Notes under the pieces: generated by a model | Databases searched by the model: none | What the model was told of the DNA's origin: nothing | Seen by the model: only the letters and a program-made list of their open reading frames with translations | Part shown: piece after piece, positions 26,277 to 35,616 of the stretch | How positions within the stretch are numbered: the first letter of the stretch is position 1 | How the letters are laid out: every line of letters begins with the position of its first letter | Assembly (NCBI GenBank): GCA_020692205.1 | Contig: JAIMKV010000048.1 | Location: forward strand, 1-39,642 | Length of the DNA: 39,642 nt | Direction: 5' to 3' | Origin: Myxosarcina sp. GA_180221_E-2-1-MAG-40_15 | GTDB taxonomy: Bacteria > Cyanobacteriota > Cyanobacteriia > Cyanobacteriales > Xenococcaceae | Translations under genes and position numbers: made by a program

Positions 26277-27845
26277 ATGACTCAGCGAATTCTTTATGTT
26301 CGTCTTCCCTGCAACCCTATATTCCCGATTGGAGTAATATATCTTTCTGACCATGTTCACAAGCTTTTCCCTAAGATCGAACAAAGAATTTTTGACCTTG
26401 GTACAGTTCCACCATTAGATTTTAATCGCGCTCTAGATCGATGTATCGATGAATTCAAGCCGTCTTTACTGGTATTTTCTTGGCGAGATATTCAAATTTA
26501 CGCCCCAGTTGGAGGTAGGGGAGGAAATCCGTTACAAAACGCTTTTGAATTTTATTATGCTAAAAATCCTTTAATTAGATTAAAGGGGGCATTAGGCGGA
26601 TTAAAAGTAGCTACTGCTTATTACGGTGAACTATGGCGCAATAATGGCTTGATCAAGCGCGGCTTGAATCGAGCGAGAAAATATTGTCCTAAAGCTCGTG
26701 CTGTGGTGGGGGGTGGTGCTGTAAGCGTATTTTACGAGCAACTACAACAACAGCTACCAAAAGGTACAATTGTCTCGGTAGGCGAAGGAGAGCAATTATT
26801 AGAGAAGCTCTTAAGCAATCAAGAGTTTCGCGATGAACGTTGTTATGTGGTGGGAGAAAACCAAATCCGAGACAGGCTGATCCACGAATGGCCTACTCCG
26901 ATTGAAAAAACCGCCTGCGACTACGATTATATTGCCCAAGTTTGGCCTGAGTTTGACTACTATCTTCAAGAAAATGATTTTTATCTTGGAGTACAAACCA
27001 AAAGAGGTTGTCCTCATAACTGCTGCTACTGTGTTTATACGGTAGTCGAGGGCAAACAAGTCAGAATAAATCCTGCTGACGAAGTAGTTAAAGAGATGCG
27101 CCAGCTTTATAACAGGGGAATTCGCAATTTCTGGTTTACTGATGCTCAGTTTATTCCGGCCAAAAAATATATTCCTGATGCGATCGAGCTGTTACAGAAA
27201 ATTGTCGATTCGGATATGAAAGATATTCATTGGGCAGCCTACATTCGTGCTGATAATGTTACCCCTGAACTGGCTAAACTCATGGTCAAAACAGGGATGA
27301 ATTACTTTGAAATTGGTATCACCAGCGGTTCTCAAGAACTAGTCCGTAAAATGCGCATGGGCTATAACCTACGTACTGTGTTGCAGAACTGTCGCGATTT
27401 AAAAACAGCAGGATTTAACGATTTGGTTTCAGTCAATTATTCTTTTAATGTAATTGACGAAACTTATGAAACAATTAGACAAACCATTGCGTACCATCGA
27501 GAGCTAGAAGCAGTTTTTGGTGCAGATAAGGTAGAACCAGCTATTTTCTTTATCGGTTTGCAACCTCATACCCATTTAGAGGAATATGCTTTTGAGAACC
27601 AAATTCTCAAGCCAGGATACAATCCGATGAGCTTAATGCCTTGGACAGCTAAAAAGTTACTTTGGAATCCAGAACCTCTAGGCTCTTTCTTTGGCGAAGT
27701 GTGTCTTCAGGCTTGGAAGCAGAATCCTAATGACTTTGGTAGAGAAGTGATGCAGATTTTGGAAAATAAGTTAGGTAAAGCCACCCTAGAGGAAGCATTG
27801 ACTGCCCCTGTAAAATTAAATAAGCAGGAACTAACTGCTGTATAA
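26277..27845 (+). CDS. B12-binding-domain-like radical SAM protein, linked to photosystem II light acclimation
   Basis: A 522-residue radical SAM protein. The N-terminal third (ILYVRLPCNPIFPIGVIYLSDHV, VVGGGAVSVFYEQL, SVGEGEQLLEKLL) has the shape of a cobalamin-binding domain as in the B12-dependent class. The SAM cluster motif is CPHNCCYC (C245, C249, C252), followed by FWFTDAQFIP and YFEIGITSGSQELVRKMRMGY, typical of the Elp3-like barrel. The close pattern is the cyanobacterial group annotated in databases as photosystem II high light acclimation radical SAM protein; I recall this name but cannot verify it. The reaction is unknown. It may methylate or thiolate a pigment or cofactor. It lies ahead of the DICT-domain gene after a small hairpin. 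Confidence 0.82.
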   Translation: MTQRILYVRLPCNPIFPIGVIYLSDHVHKLFPKIEQRIFDLGTVPPLDFNRALDRCIDEFKPSLLVFSWRDIQIYAPVGGRGGNPLQNAFEFYYAKNPLIRLKGALGGLKVATAYYGELWRNNGLIKRGLNRARKYCPKARAVVGGGAVSVFYEQLQQQLPKGTIVSVGEGEQLLEKLLSNQEFRDERCYVVGENQIRDRLIHEWPTPIEKTACDYDYIAQVWPEFDYYLQENDFYLGVQTKRGCPHNCCYCVYTVVEGKQVRINPADEVVKEMRQLYNRGIRNFWFTDAQFIPAKKYIPDAIELLQKIVDSDMKDIHWAAYIRADNVTPELAKLMVKTGMNYFEIGITSGSQELVRKMRMGYNLRTVLQNCRDLKTAGFNDLVSVNYSFNVIDETYETIRQTIAYHRELEAVFGADKVEPAIFFIGLQPHTHLEEYAFENQILKPGYNPMSLMPWTAKKLLWNPEPLGSFFGEVCLQAWKQNPNDFGREVMQILENKLGKATLEEALTAPVKLNKQELTAV

Positions 27846-27869
27846 GAGCAAAATTTAACCATTAACCAC

Positions 27870-27893
27870 GGGGTGCTTTATTTATCGCACCCT
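27870..27893 (+). terminator. small hairpin after the radical SAM gene
   Basis: GGGTGC and GCACCC form a 6-bp stem around TTTATTTATC, 25 nt after the stop and 25 nt before the next start. No T run follows. It may weaken rather than stop read-through. Confidence 0.4.
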
Positions 27894-27917
27894 GACTAAA
27901 ATAATTAATTATCTACT

Positions 27918-29291
27918 ATGCTGGAAGGTTCGATATTACAGAGATTAGATGAAGCTCATCGCCATGGCAAACAGCCATTAAATCTAGGTGTTTATTATAA
28001 AAATACTTTGGTTGCGCTCTGTCATGCTTTAGAAGACTTTATTTTAGATTCCAACAGTACACCCTTGATAATAACAGCCTTTCAGCGTGGCAAATGGTAT
28101 TTAGAAGAAGCCACTCGCTATAATGACTTGGCTAAAAAATCTCAACACGTTACTATTTTGGCTACTCCAGATTCTGGATTTGATACTCACCCTACTAGCA
28201 AGAAAGAAAACGTAGCGTTAGTTCATCTAAAGCCAGAAGATCCCGTTGCCCAAGAGTGGCACTTGATGATTCTTTCTCCTACTTATACAGCGATGGTTCT
28301 ATGTCAAGAATTATCCGACGCAGATTATGGGACAAACAAGCCAAAAGAAGATTTAGAGCGCAAATTCTACGGCTTTTGGACATTTGAACCCAAATTAGTA
28401 CGTGAAACTGTAGAACTAACTATCGATCATCTCAAAAACTACGAGCCACAATTAGCTGAGTTGATGGCTGGTAAGGTAGCGAAAATGACTGCCGAGTCTG
28501 CGACTAGACAAAGAGATGATTTAGATGCGGTGGTTTCTCAGGTAGTCAAATACCTTCAAGATTCCCATAAAACTCTGCATCAACCAGAGCAGGCTGCTAG
28601 CTTTACAGGCTTCCAAGATTTGAGTGAAAACATCGTCTCTAATGAAATGCAGGCGTTTTTACGCATGGCTCAGCTGTTAGATGCAACTGATGTCAGTAAT
28701 CCAATGGCAGCTTCGGAAGTCGCCGCCATGGCAGAAGCAATGTCTCAACTGCTCGATCTTCCTGCATGGCAAGCTAAGAGATTATATCTATCTGGTTTGC
28801 TGCATCGGGTGGGCTTACCAGAGGTAACCAAAGAGCGTAACAAACAATCTCAAGCTCAAAAAGATGTTTTAGAGCAAAATCAATCTGCTTCTAAGGCATC
28901 AGTGTTGCGGGTAATGCCACAATTAGAGGCAGTTTCAAAAATTTTGACCCATCAAAGAGAAGCCTGGGATGGCTCAGGCATTCCCGCAGGATTAGCTTAC
29001 GATTCTATTCCTTTAGAATCGCGAGTTATCTGTTTACTGGCAGATTTTCAACAAAAAATGAAAGCCTATAAACAGTATTCTTTAGATAAAAACCCGATGA
29101 CTCAAGCTTTAGCAGATTGTCAAGCTTTAGCAGGTAAGCGATACGATCCTAAATTGTTGGACGCTTTAACTCTTTTGGTAATGGGAATGCAGCAGGGAAT
29201 GACTCTTGAAGCCTATCGACCAAAAATTGCTACGGGAATGTGGCTAGTCGATTCTAATCATGCCAGCAAAAATAAAACTATATTTTCTTAA
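27918..29291 (+). CDS. DICT sensory domain protein with degenerate HD-GYP-like domain
   Basis: A 457-residue soluble signalling protein. The N-terminal part (about 5-190) matches the DICT domain, found with diguanylate cyclases and two-component proteins (FQRGKWYLEEATRYNDLAKKSQHVTIL, WHLMILSPTYTAMVLCQEL). A linker helix follows. The C-terminal part (about 240-440) resembles an HD/HD-GYP phosphohydrolase: LYLSGLLHRVGLPEV and THQREAWDGSGIPAGLAYDSIPLESRVI. The first motif reads H296-R297 rather than His-Asp, so the metal site is broken, and hydrolysis of cyclic di-GMP is unlikely. A ligand-sensing or scaffold role is inferred. It is on the same strand as the radical SAM gene, 72 nt downstream. 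Confidence 0.82.
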   Translation: MLEGSILQRLDEAHRHGKQPLNLGVYYKNTLVALCHALEDFILDSNSTPLIITAFQRGKWYLEEATRYNDLAKKSQHVTILATPDSGFDTHPTSKKENVALVHLKPEDPVAQEWHLMILSPTYTAMVLCQELSDADYGTNKPKEDLERKFYGFWTFEPKLVRETVELTIDHLKNYEPQLAELMAGKVAKMTAESATRQRDDLDAVVSQVVKYLQDSHKTLHQPEQAASFTGFQDLSENIVSNEMQAFLRMAQLLDATDVSNPMAASEVAAMAEAMSQLLDLPAWQAKRLYLSGLLHRVGLPEVTKERNKQSQAQKDVLEQNQSASKASVLRVMPQLEAVSKILTHQREAWDGSGIPAGLAYDSIPLESRVICLLADFQQKMKAYKQYSLDKNPMTQALADCQALAGKRYDPKLLDALTLLVMGMQQGMTLEAYRPKIATGMWLVDSNHASKNKTIFS

Positions 29292-29450
29292 ATTATTTGC
29301 TGGCTTAGAGTGTAGAGCGATTTTCCTTCGGATATGTTTCGCGATCGCCTCATAATCCAATGCCAAACGTACGACTAAAAGCTTTACTTACTCAAGCGTA
29401 AAGCTAACACGATAAAATTCCAGTTTAAATTGAAAAAATAAATACAAATA

Positions 29451-30083
29451 ATGACCGTAGATACCATTCGCGCTGGGCAAGAAAAGCACTTTCCAGGGAT
29501 AGATTTAGAAGATGAGGATTTGGCTGGCTGCCAGTTAGAAAAAATCAACCTAGCTGGGGCAAATCTAGTCGGAGCAGATTTTTCGCGCTCCAACCTCAAA
29601 GGGGCAAGATTAGATGGAGCTAACTTGTTGGGCGCAAATTTAAAACTTGCCGATCTGCGGGCAAATCTTTTAGGCGCAAATCTAATGCAGGCAGATTTAA
29701 GTAATGCCGACTTACGCGGTAGCAACCTTAGAGGAGCAAACTTAATGGGAGCGAAATTAGCCCAGGCTTCTTTATCGGGAGCGTTTTTGAGCGGAGCTAA
29801 TTTAACAGGGGTAAATCTCAAAGGGGTAGACATGCGAGGTACAGACTTACGGGGAGTTAATCTCAACAGTGCTAATCTTAAAGGCGCGAATTTATCTCAG
29901 GCAGATCTTCAGGGCGCTAACCTCAGCGAAACCAACCTAGAAGAAACTGATTTGCGGGGGGCAAACTTAGCTGGGGCAAATTTAACGGGGGCAAATTTAC
30001 TCTGTGCCGAACTAGAAGGGAGTAATATTGACGGAGCAAATATGGAACGAGCCTGCATTTTAGGAACTGCGATCGCCAAATAA
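29451..30083 (+). CDS. pentapeptide-repeat protein
   Basis: A 210-residue protein almost wholly made of A(D/N)LXX repeats from about residue 23 to 200 (for example LAGANLVGADF, LSGANLTGVNLKGVDM). Such repeats fold into a right-handed quadrilateral beta-helix. There is no signal peptide, so it is probably cytoplasmic. One repeat is a residue short (ADLR followed directly by ANLLG), which would break the register once, around residue 69. The short N-terminal cap is MTVDTIRAGQEKHFPGIDLE. Cyanobacteria hold many such proteins and their roles are mostly unknown. Confidence 0.93.
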   Translation: MTVDTIRAGQEKHFPGIDLEDEDLAGCQLEKINLAGANLVGADFSRSNLKGARLDGANLLGANLKLADLRANLLGANLMQADLSNADLRGSNLRGANLMGAKLAQASLSGAFLSGANLTGVNLKGVDMRGTDLRGVNLNSANLKGANLSQADLQGANLSETNLEETDLRGANLAGANLTGANLLCAELEGSNIDGANMERACILGTAIAK

Positions 30084-30501
30084 GAGATAGGCAAATTAAT
30101 TTAACTAAACTCGCACAAATATTTTAAATATTTAATATTTGACGTTGCAACAACTACTGAATTGCAAATACTAAAATAGTTAAATAAACTTAAGCTTAAC
30201 TATTGGTTAATCTTTTAATTCTAAGATTAATCTTACTGGCAAACTATTTTAATTAGCGATCGCAGGTATTTAATTAAGTGATTATGATTGCCAGACTGCC
30301 TAACATTGATCAATCAATCTTGCTCGAATTTTGCTTAAGATAACCAAACATTTGTTCTACTCTGAACCCAAAATAAACCTCTAATTTATTTTTAGCTAAG
30401 GTACTATCTTTTTATTAAGAAAAACTTAATTTTTCCATCATTTTGATCAACAGTTCGTTGTTTAAATTAAATAAATAAGGTTTTTTACCAGAGAAAGTAT
30501 T
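30084..30501. promoter_or_regulatory. phosphoketolase upstream region with spaced direct repeats
   Basis: A 418-bp AT-rich gap. TTAATCTT occurs at 30207-30214 and again at 30227-30234, exactly 20 bp apart start to start, with the inverted copy AAGATTAA at 30223-30230 in between. This is two helical turns, suitable for a dimeric regulator. GAGAAA lies 9 nt before the phosphoketolase ATG. One GCGATCGC site is present. No gene is seen. Confidence 0.4.
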
Positions 30502-32910
30502 ATGGTTTCAACTCCCACTAATCCTCAACAAACATCGTCAGCCTTAACACCTCAAGAACTCAGCAAAATAGACGCTTACTGGCGTGCCTGTAACTATCTG
30601 GCGATCGGGATGATTTATTTGCGTGATAATCCTTTACTGAAAAAACCTCTTAAAGCCGAACATATTAAACAACGTCTGCTAGGACATTGGGGGGCTTCTC
30701 CTGCTCTTAGCTTTACCTATGTTCATCTCAATCGATTAATCAAAAAATACGATCTCAACTGCATTTTTATCGCGGGACCTGGACACGGCGCGCCCGGGGT
30801 ATTAGGACCTGTGTATCTAGAAGGAAGGTACTCAGAAGTTTATCCCGAAAAGAGCGAAACTGAATCGGGAATGCAGAAGTTCTTTAAAGAATTTTCTTTT
30901 CCTGGTTATATTGGTAGTCATTGCACTCCTGAAACTCCTGGCTCGATTCATGAAGGAGGAGAACTAGGCTACAGTGTATCTCATGCCTACGGTGCAGTAT
31001 ACGATAATCCCGACCTGATTGCTGCTTGCGTTGTGGGTGATGGCGAGGCGGAAACAGGTCCTTTGGCTACAGCGTGGCACTCTAACAAGTTTCTGAATCC
31101 TATTCGCGACGGGGCAGTTTTACCGATTTTAAACCTCAATGGCTATAAAATCGCCAATCCAACTATATTAGCCCGCATTAGCTCCGAAGAACTAGAATAT
31201 TTATTCCGAGGCTATGGTTATACACCTTATGTGGTAGAAGGGTCAGATCCCGAAGTAATGCACCAAAAAATGGCAGCGACGATGGAAGAGTGTATTACTA
31301 AAATCCGTGAAATACAAGAGGAAGCCCGTAGCCAAAATCAGGCTTTTCGTCCTCGTTGGCCGATGATTATTCTCCGTACACCCAAAGGCTGGACTGGACC
31401 AGAGCGAGTAGATGGTAAAAAAGTAGAGGGTTTCTGGCGCGCTCACCAAGTACCCTTAGAGGGCATGCACTCCAATCCCGAACATGTACAAATCCTTGAA
31501 CAGTGGATGAAGAGCTATCGACCAGAAGAAATATTTGACTCCAGGGGAAGTTTAATTTCCGAACTAAAAGAGCTAGCACCAAAAGGCGATCGCCGTATGA
31601 GTGCCAATCCAGCAGCAAACGGCGGTTTGTTGCGGAAAGATTTGATTATGCCTGACTTCAAAGAGTTTGCCGTCACGGTAGAGCAACCAGGGGGAGTCAG
31701 GGCAGAAAATACTAGAGTGCTGGGTAAATTTCTGCGGGAAGTAATGCGGAACAATATGCACAATTTCCGCGTTTTTGGCCCTGATGAAACCGCGTCTAAC
31801 CGTCTGGCAGATATTTATGAAGTGACTAAAAAAACTTGGTTAGCGGATTATCTTCCAGAAGATGAAGATGGAGGTCAATTATCTCCTGACGGTAGAGTCA
31901 TGGAAATGTTGAGCGAACATACTCTAGAAGGCTGGCTAGAAGGATACTTGCTTACAGGCAGACATGGCTTGTTTCATAGCTATGAAGCTTTTATTCATGT
32001 AATTAGCTCAATGTTTAACCAACACGCTAAATGGTTAGATATTTGTAAAAATGAGGTTTCCTGGCGCGCTCCTGTTTCTTCCCTGAATATCTTGCTGTCT
32101 TCTGTCGTCTGGCGACAAGACCATAATGGTTTTTCTCATCAAGATCCAGGCTTCATTGATGTGGTAACTAATAAAAGTGCCGATGTTACCCGTATTTATT
32201 TTCCCCCCGATGCGAACTGTTTACTATCAGTTGCTGATCATTGTTTGACTAGTAAAAATTACGTCAATGTAATTGTCGCCGACAAGCAAAATCATCTGCA
32301 ATATCTCACAATGGATCAAGCAGTTAAGCACTGTACCAAAGGTATTGGAATTTGGGACTGGGCAAGTAATGATGATTGTGGTATAGAAGCCGATGAACCT
32401 GATGTGATTATGGCTTGCTGTGGTGATATTCCTACGATGGAGTCATTGGCAGCAACGGCAATTTTGCGCCAAGAATTTCCTCAACTAAAAGTCAGGTTTA
32501 TTAACGTCGTCGATTTGTATCGATTACAGTCAGAAAGAGAACATCCTCACGGTTTGACTAATAAAGAATTTGATACGCTCTTTACCAGTGACAAGCCGAT
32601 CATCTTTAACTTTCATGGTTATCCCTGGCTGATTCACAAGCTGGCATACCGCCGTACTAATCAAGAACGCATCCATGTTAGAGGTTATAAAGAACAGGGC
32701 AACATTAACACCCCGCTACAGCTAGCAATTATTAATCAAATAGATCGCTTTGATTTGGTAATTGATGTCATTGATCGCGTTCCTCAGTTGGGTTCTCGTG
32801 CGGCTCATGTTAGAGAAAGAATGAAGGACGAAATTATCGATAATCTTGCTTATGCCAGAAAACATGGCATGGATAAGCCAGAAATTTCTAACTGGAAATG
32901 GACGCTTTAG
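30502..32910 (+). CDS. xfp: xylulose-5-phosphate/fructose-6-phosphate phosphoketolase
   Basis: A thiamine-diphosphate enzyme that splits xylulose-5-phosphate (or fructose-6-phosphate) with phosphate into acetyl-phosphate and glyceraldehyde-3-phosphate (or erythrose-4-phosphate). The 802-residue length is normal. Visible landmarks are the N-terminal [42 protein letters not shown], the cofactor motif [18 protein letters not shown], and later [12 protein letters not shown] and [17 protein letters not shown]. The last shows the histidine-rich phosphoketolase signature. All are intact. The acetate kinase downstream would use its acetyl-phosphate to make ATP, a route used in dark fermentation and in carbon shortage. 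The stop codon overlaps the heptamer repeat array that follows. Confidence 0.96.
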   Translation: MVSTPTNPQQTSSALTPQELSKIDAYWRACNYLAIGMIYLRDNPLLKKPLKAEHIKQRLLGHWGASPALSFTYVHLNRLIKKYDLNCIFIAGPGHGAPGVLGPVYLEGRYSEVYPEKSETESGMQKFFKEFSFPGYIGSHCTPETPGSIHEGGELGYSVSHAYGAVYDNPDLIAACVVGDGEAETGPLATAWHSNKFLNPIRDGAVLPILNLNGYKIANPTILARISSEELEYLFRGYGYTPYVVEGSDPEVMHQKMAATMEECITKIREIQEEARSQNQAFRPRWPMIILRTPKGWTGPERVDGKKVEGFWRAHQVPLEGMHSNPEHVQILEQWMKSYRPEEIFDSRGSLISELKELAPKGDRRMSANPAANGGLLRKDLIMPDFKEFAVTVEQPGGVRAENTRVLGKFLREVMRNNMHNFRVFGPDETASNRLADIYEVTKKTWLADYLPEDEDGGQLSPDGRVMEMLSEHTLEGWLEGYLLTGRHGLFHSYEAFIHVISSMFNQHAKWLDICKNEVSWRAPVSSLNILLSSVVWRQDHNGFSHQDPGFIDVVTNKSADVTRIYFPPDANCLLSVADHCLTSKNYVNVIVADKQNHLQYLTMDQAVKHCTKGIGIWDWASNDDCGIEADEPDVIMACCGDIPTMESLAATAILRQEFPQLKVRFINVVDLYRLQSEREHPHGLTNKEFDTLFTSDKPIIFNFHGYPWLIHKLAYRRTNQERIHVRGYKEQGNINTPLQLAIINQIDRFDLVIDVIDRVPQLGSRAAHVRERMKDEIIDNLAYARKHGMDKPEISNWKWTL

Positions 32911-32994
32911 AAGTTAGAAGTTAGCCCTAAAGGGCTTATACCCGTCCGTTATGGGTATACCGCTTCGCATAAAGTTAGAAGTTAGAAGTCAGTC
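32908..32994. repeat. heptamer repeats enclosing two hairpins after xfp
   Basis: TAGAAGT units flank the segment on both sides (32908-32924 and about 32972-32994). Between them lie two inverted repeats: AGCCCT-AA-AGGGCT (32923-32936) and TATACCC-loop-GGGTATA (32937-32959). The xfp stop codon is the first TAG of the array. The array may also end the xfp transcript. Confidence 0.75.
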
Positions 32995-33124
32995 TATTAA
33001 ATATAAGTAAAAAGAAGTATTTGATTACCGCTGATTATTTAGCTTCTGACCTTGTTTTCCACCTGTTATTCTTTTCACGATTACTTTCTTCAGTAGATAA
33101 ACAAAAACTTTTTAGGAGCAAGCA

Positions 33125-33414
33125 ATGACATTATCTCAGGACGGACTTGACCAGCAACAGATCGTAATCGAAGACGAACGAACTGGCTTAGATACCGCTA
33201 CGCTACAAAAAGCGATCGCCAATAATTTGTTTGATCCCCAAGGTAAGTCACCACAAACGGCAACTCTTAATGATGATTATTTAGCTTTGGCTTATACGAT
33301 ACGCGATCGCCTCATGCCAAGCTGGTTAGCGTCAACACAGACATATTTGAATTCAGACCACAAACTAGTTAGTTATTTTTCTGCCGAGTATTTAGTCAAA
33401 CAACAAATAGATTT
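33125..33414 (+). pseudogene. glgP: truncated N-terminus of glycogen phosphorylase
   Basis: The frame starts MTLSQDGLDQQQIVIEDERTG and continues through ATLQKAIANNLFDPQGKSP, LALAYTIRDRLMPSW and KLVSYFSAEYLV. This matches, in order, the N-terminus of cyanobacterial glycogen phosphorylase (TGLD..TL..AI..NLFY.QGKSP, ALAYTVRDRL, VSYLSAEFL). The active enzyme has about 840 residues; here only about 95 remain, without substrate- or PLP-binding parts. The frame then runs 20 codons more into ackA in a different frame and stops at 33475. The ATG has a good ribosome binding site (TTTTTAGGAGCAAGCAATG), so the fragment is probably still translated, but it cannot be active. The deletion seems to have joined glgP to the start of ackA. 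Confidence 0.85.
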
Positions 33415-34620
33415 ATGCTTGTCCTTGTTCTCAATGCTGGTTCTAGTAGTCTCAAAAGCTGTCTATATCATTTAGATAAGTCTAGGAGATTGGATTCGGC
33501 TGCCCAACCCTTGTGGAAAGGGGATATTGACTGGATATCAGAATCCGAAGGCATTCTTACTGTTGAAGGTAACAATATTGAACAAGAAATTAAGCTAGAA
33601 GATCGAGACACTGCTTTAAGAATTCTCTTAGATACTTTAGTCCAAGGAAAAACCAAAGTTTTAGAGAGTCTAGATGACATTGATGTAGTTGGTCATCGGG
33701 TAGTACATGGTGGTGCCGAATATAGCCAAGCTACCCTAATTACGCCTCAGGTTAAAAGCGCGATCGCCGAGCTAATTTCTTTGGCGCCCAACCATAACCG
33801 AGCAAATTTGGCGGGAATTAATACCATTGAGTCAATGTTACCCCAAGTGCCTCAGGTAGCAGCTTTTGATACCGCTTTTCACACCACAATTCCCGACTGT
33901 GCCAAAGTTTATCCTTTACCCTACGAATGGTTTGAAAAAGGTATTCGCCGTTATGGATTTCACGGTATTAGCCATGAATATTGTGCTAAGCGTACCGCCC
34001 AAATTTTGCAACAACCCTTAGAATCGTTCAAAATTGTTATTTGTCATTTAGGCAATGGTTGTTCTTTGTCTGCTGTCAAAAACGGGATCTGCATTGATAC
34101 AACTATGGGATTTTCCCCCTTAGAAGGCTTGATGATGGGAACTCGTTGTGGTTCAATCGATCCGCAAATTTTAATTTACATGATGCAAGAATATGGCTTA
34201 GATGCAGATCAATTAAATCAAATACTCAATCAAGAGTCTGGTTTAAAAGGAGTGAGTGGTATATCTGCCGATCTCAGAAAGATTAATCAAGCGATCGCCA
34301 ACGGTAATCGCCAAGCGCAGCTAGCTTTCGATATTTATCTTCATCGTTTAAAAAGTGGGATTGGCGCTATGGTTGCTAGTCTCAACGGTTTAGATGTTTT
34401 AGTCTTTACCGCAGGTGTGGGTGAAAATCACAGTATTGTTCGCCAAAAAACCTGTGAAGGTTTAGCCTACTTGGGTTTAAGCTTAAATCAAGCCAAAAAT
34501 AATGCCGCTCCTGTAGATGAAAATATTGCTGCGACAAACTCCCTGTTACCAGTATTGGTGATTCATACTGAGGAGGCTTGGGCGATCGCTAAGGTAGCGG
34601 TTGACATTGCTGCTGCGTGA
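33415..34620 (+). CDS. ackA: acetate kinase
   Basis: Acetate kinase interconverts acetyl-phosphate plus ADP with acetate plus ATP. The 401 residues contain the phosphate-binding NAGSSSLKS at the N-terminus, GHRVVHGG, FDTAFHTTIP, RYGFHGISHEY, HLGNGCSL, TTMGFSPLEGLMMGTRCGSIDP and FTAGVGENH, with all catalytic residues present. It follows phosphoketolase, which supplies acetyl-phosphate. Its ATG at 33415 lies inside the glgP remnant in another frame and has no Shine-Dalgarno before it (AACAAATAGATTT). It may therefore depend on translation coupling to that remnant, or on a promoter inside it. Confidence 0.95.
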   Translation: MLVLVLNAGSSSLKSCLYHLDKSRRLDSAAQPLWKGDIDWISESEGILTVEGNNIEQEIKLEDRDTALRILLDTLVQGKTKVLESLDDIDVVGHRVVHGGAEYSQATLITPQVKSAIAELISLAPNHNRANLAGINTIESMLPQVPQVAAFDTAFHTTIPDCAKVYPLPYEWFEKGIRRYGFHGISHEYCAKRTAQILQQPLESFKIVICHLGNGCSLSAVKNGICIDTTMGFSPLEGLMMGTRCGSIDPQILIYMMQEYGLDADQLNQILNQESGLKGVSGISADLRKINQAIANGNRQAQLAFDIYLHRLKSGIGAMVASLNGLDVLVFTAGVGENHSIVRQKTCEGLAYLGLSLNQAKNNAAPVDENIAATNSLLPVLVIHTEEAWAIAKVAVDIAAA

Positions 34621-34743
34621 TCGCGTATCCGTATTTTGTCAAGATTTAATATTTATCCTACTTAACCATATTTCTCAAAGCCTTTACCGAATTCATCTAA
34701 AATAAAAGATAATCAACAGTAAATAAGCACTACATCATCTTTC

Positions 34744-35616
34744 ATGAATACTTGGCAAGCTGATTTTTACTATCTGCCCTCACTTCCAGAAAGCCAAGAT
34801 AGACAATGGGAATTGGTAATTTGCTTTGACGAGTTTAACGGTGTCTTGCCTGAAAAACAGCTAAATTCAATAGTTTACGCCGCACAATGTTCTACCCCAG
34901 AGGCAACTGCTGCTTGGCTAGAACGGCAAATACTGTTAGCAGCAAGAGGAAAGTTACCCGACAAAATTCAAGTTTTTCGCCCTCAAGCGATCGGTTTACT
35001 GAGTGTTGCTGCCAGCAAGCTAGGTATTAAAGTTGCAGCTACCAGACATACAGATGCTCTAAAACAAATATTAATTCAGAGACATAAAAACCAGCCTAAC
35101 TATAATCCTCTGAACCTAGAAAAACCACCACCACAAGCATTACCTGAAGATCTTTGGGGCGATCAATGGCAAATAGCCAATATAGCTACGGGACAAATTA
35201 TCGAGCTGTTTAGCGATCGCCCTATACCAATCTGTAGTTTACCAGAAAATTTTTATCCCCTTAATTTAGGACTTGGTTCTGATATTTTTATTCCTGGTAT
35301 TGTTGTCTACGGCGGTAAAAAATCAATGCAGCTAGCTCGTTGGATTGATCGGCAGATACCAGCCTGGATTAACTATATTCCTACGGAGGTAGGTAAGTCT
35401 GGAGGTTTTATTTTAGAGACTGGTTTAGTTGATCGTTGGATCTTTAATACTTTTGAATCCGAATCGGCTGCTGAGATTGCCAAAAGCTATGAAGAGAAGA
35501 AACGAGTTAGTCAAGGACTGCATTTTTTGTTAATTCAACCAGATGATTCTGGAATGACAACTACCGCTTTCTGGTTACTAAGAGAAAATAGTGATTTTTC
35601 ACAAGTCAAAAGTTAG
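34744..35616 (+). CDS. Tab2/Atab2-family RNA-binding protein
   Basis: A 290-residue protein of the Tab2/Atab2 family (DUF1092). In green algae and plants the homologues bind plastid mRNA and promote translation of photosystem proteins such as PsaB; cyanobacterial members are presumed to act similarly. Signs are the opening WQADFYYLP, WELVICFDEF, the repeated IQVFRPQA pattern, LPEDLWGDQWQIANIATGQIIELF, and the C-terminal FILETGLVDRWIFNTFESESA and FLLIQPDDSGMTTTAFWLL. The length is normal. The last codons and the stop overlap the heptamer repeat array that follows. Confidence 0.9.
   Translation: MNTWQADFYYLPSLPESQDRQWELVICFDEFNGVLPEKQLNSIVYAAQCSTPEATAAWLERQILLAARGKLPDKIQVFRPQAIGLLSVAASKLGIKVAATRHTDALKQILIQRHKNQPNYNPLNLEKPPPQALPEDLWGDQWQIANIATGQIIELFSDRPIPICSLPENFYPLNLGLGSDIFIPGIVVYGGKKSMQLARWIDRQIPAWINYIPTEVGKSGGFILETGLVDRWIFNTFESESAAEIAKSYEEKKRVSQGLHFLLIQPDDSGMTTTAFWLLRENSDFSQVKS

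Noticed and set aside
29384-29866. Minus-strand frame of 160 codons opposite the pentapeptide-repeat gene
   Set aside because: Its repeats (KFAPLRL-like) mirror the pentapeptide codons; it is an antisense artefact of a repetitive gene.
31515-31763. Several minus-strand frames inside phosphoketolase
   Set aside because: All are antisense to a highly conserved enzyme.
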